DNA of 13,373 nucleotides, from positions 1 to 13,373 of the forward strand of contig JAZSED010000117.1 of assembly GCA_045531495.1 (NCBI GenBank). Reading direction: 5' to 3'. Of the stretch, positions 12,910 to 13,373 are shown piece after piece (position 1 is the first letter of the stretch; each line of letters starts with the position of its first letter). This stretch comes from URNF01 sp045531495. Its GTDB lineage: Bacteria; Bacillota; Clostridia; Oscillospirales; Acutalibacteraceae. A program made the position numbers and the translations under genes. Under the pieces are notes generated by a model. The model had not been told where the DNA came from, ran no database searches, and saw only the letters and a list, made by a program, of their open reading frames with translations.

Positions 12910-13373
12910 ATGCGTATTCCGCTCGCAGACCGTATGCGCCCCGAGACGCTGGCGGACGTTATCGGACAGCGTCATATCCTCGGTGAAGGCAAAGCACTGC
13001 AAAATATGATTGAGTCTGGTAAAATTCCCAATTTAATATTTTACGGTCCCGCAGGTGTCGGCAAAACCACGGTCGCGCGTATTATCGCCAACCGTTCCGG
13101 TATGCAATTACATAAGCTGAACGGTACAACCGCTTCTGCGGCCGATTTTCGCGCTATTATGGAGGAAACCGACTCGTTAATGGGGCAGGACGGCATATTG
13201 TTGTATTTGGATGAGATACAATATCTCAACAAAAAGCAACAGCAAATTCTGCTTGAATATCTCGAAGACGGCCGTATTACATTGATTGCTTCCACCACCG
13301 AAAATCCTGCCTTCTACGTATATAGCGCAGTACTTAGCCGTTCTGCGGTGTTTGAGTTTAAGCAGGTAGAGCC
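12910..13373 (+). CDS. rarA: RarA/MgsA replication-associated recombination AAA+ ATPase (3' truncated)
   Basis: The frame starts with ATG at 12910 and is open to the window end, giving 154 complete codons of a protein normally about 420-450 residues long. It begins PLADRMRPETLADVIGQRHI (4-23), the usual RarA opening, then Walker A GPAGVGKT (46-53), NGTTASAADFR (71-81), Walker B ILLYLDEI (96-103), the family's sensor block ASTTENPAF (127-135) and LSRSAVFEF (142-150). RarA acts at stalled replication forks and gaps together with SSB and RecA-linked factors. The similar clamp loader subunits and RuvB lack the TTENP block. AAGGAGG lies 7 bases before the ATG; an in-frame ATG at 12892 is upstream of that site and is rejected as the start. 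The gene diverges from nth with adjoining promoters. The tetramerisation part is beyond the window. Confidence 0.93.
   Translation, partial: MRIPLADRMRPETLADVIGQRHILGEGKALQNMIESGKIPNLIFYGPAGVGKTTVARIIANRSGMQLHKLNGTTASAADFRAIMEETDSLMGQDGILLYLDEIQYLNKKQQQILLEYLEDGRITLIASTTENPAFYVYSAVLSRSAVFEFKQVE

Overview
The window reads as chromosomal DNA of a Gram-positive anaerobe, most likely class Clostridia (Oscillospiraceae/Ruminococcaceae-like). The reasons are strong AGGAGG-type ribosome binding sites, consensus sigma-A promoters, frequent GTG starts, moderate GC by eye, and the gene set itself: NfnAB, ClpC, an AbrB/SpoVT-type regulator, a LUD-domain protein with a Cys-rich tail, a PflX-like radical SAM protein and a CmpB-type membrane protein. 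No phage, insertion sequence, CRISPR, tRNA or rRNA signal was seen. Most of the window is housekeeping or metabolic, and the genes are packed very tightly.

Layout. (1) Positions 1-3092, plus strand: one run of closely spaced genes whose promoter lies outside the window. It holds the 3' part of a CobW/G3E metal GTPase with a His-rich repeat, a second divergent CobW-like protein with a C-terminal domain resembling the end of YcgQ/TIGR03943 proteins, a diacylglycerol-kinase-family lipid kinase, and a pyridoxal/pyridoxamine kinase. (2) Positions 3085-4050, minus: an RluA-family pseudouridine synthase, convergent with the kinase and overlapping it by 8 bp. (3) Positions 4138-4893, plus: radC. (4) Positions 4969-7204, plus: nfnA-nfnB under a clear promoter, ending in a perfect 15-bp hairpin shared with the convergent AbrB-type gene. 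(5) Positions 7240-7826: an AbrB-type regulator with a zinc-ribbon tail, then an unlisted 36-residue membrane/Cys-tail mini-protein gene, both minus and each with its own signals. (6) Positions 7827-10253, plus: a solo clpC. (7) Positions 10270-11766, minus: a two-gene unit of a PflX-like radical SAM protein and a LUD-domain protein. (8) Positions 11794-12222, plus: a CmpB-like membrane protein, convergent with nth and overlapping it by 60 bp. (9) Positions 12163-12795, minus: nth (endonuclease III), transcribed divergently from rarA, which starts at 12910 and runs off the window end.

Functional themes. The left end concerns metal handling: a His-rich GTPase beside a CobW/YcgQ-like hybrid. 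NfnAB balances NADH, NADPH and ferredoxin in anaerobes. RadC-like protein, Nth and RarA form a scattered DNA-maintenance set. ClpC, the AbrB-type regulator and the mini-protein sit together in one regulatory-dense stretch. No stretch longer than 300 bases lacks a gene. The observations most worth following are the 36-aa mini-protein, the CobW/YcgQ-like hybrid beside the His-repeat GTPase, and the solo clpC without an obvious canonical CtsR operator.
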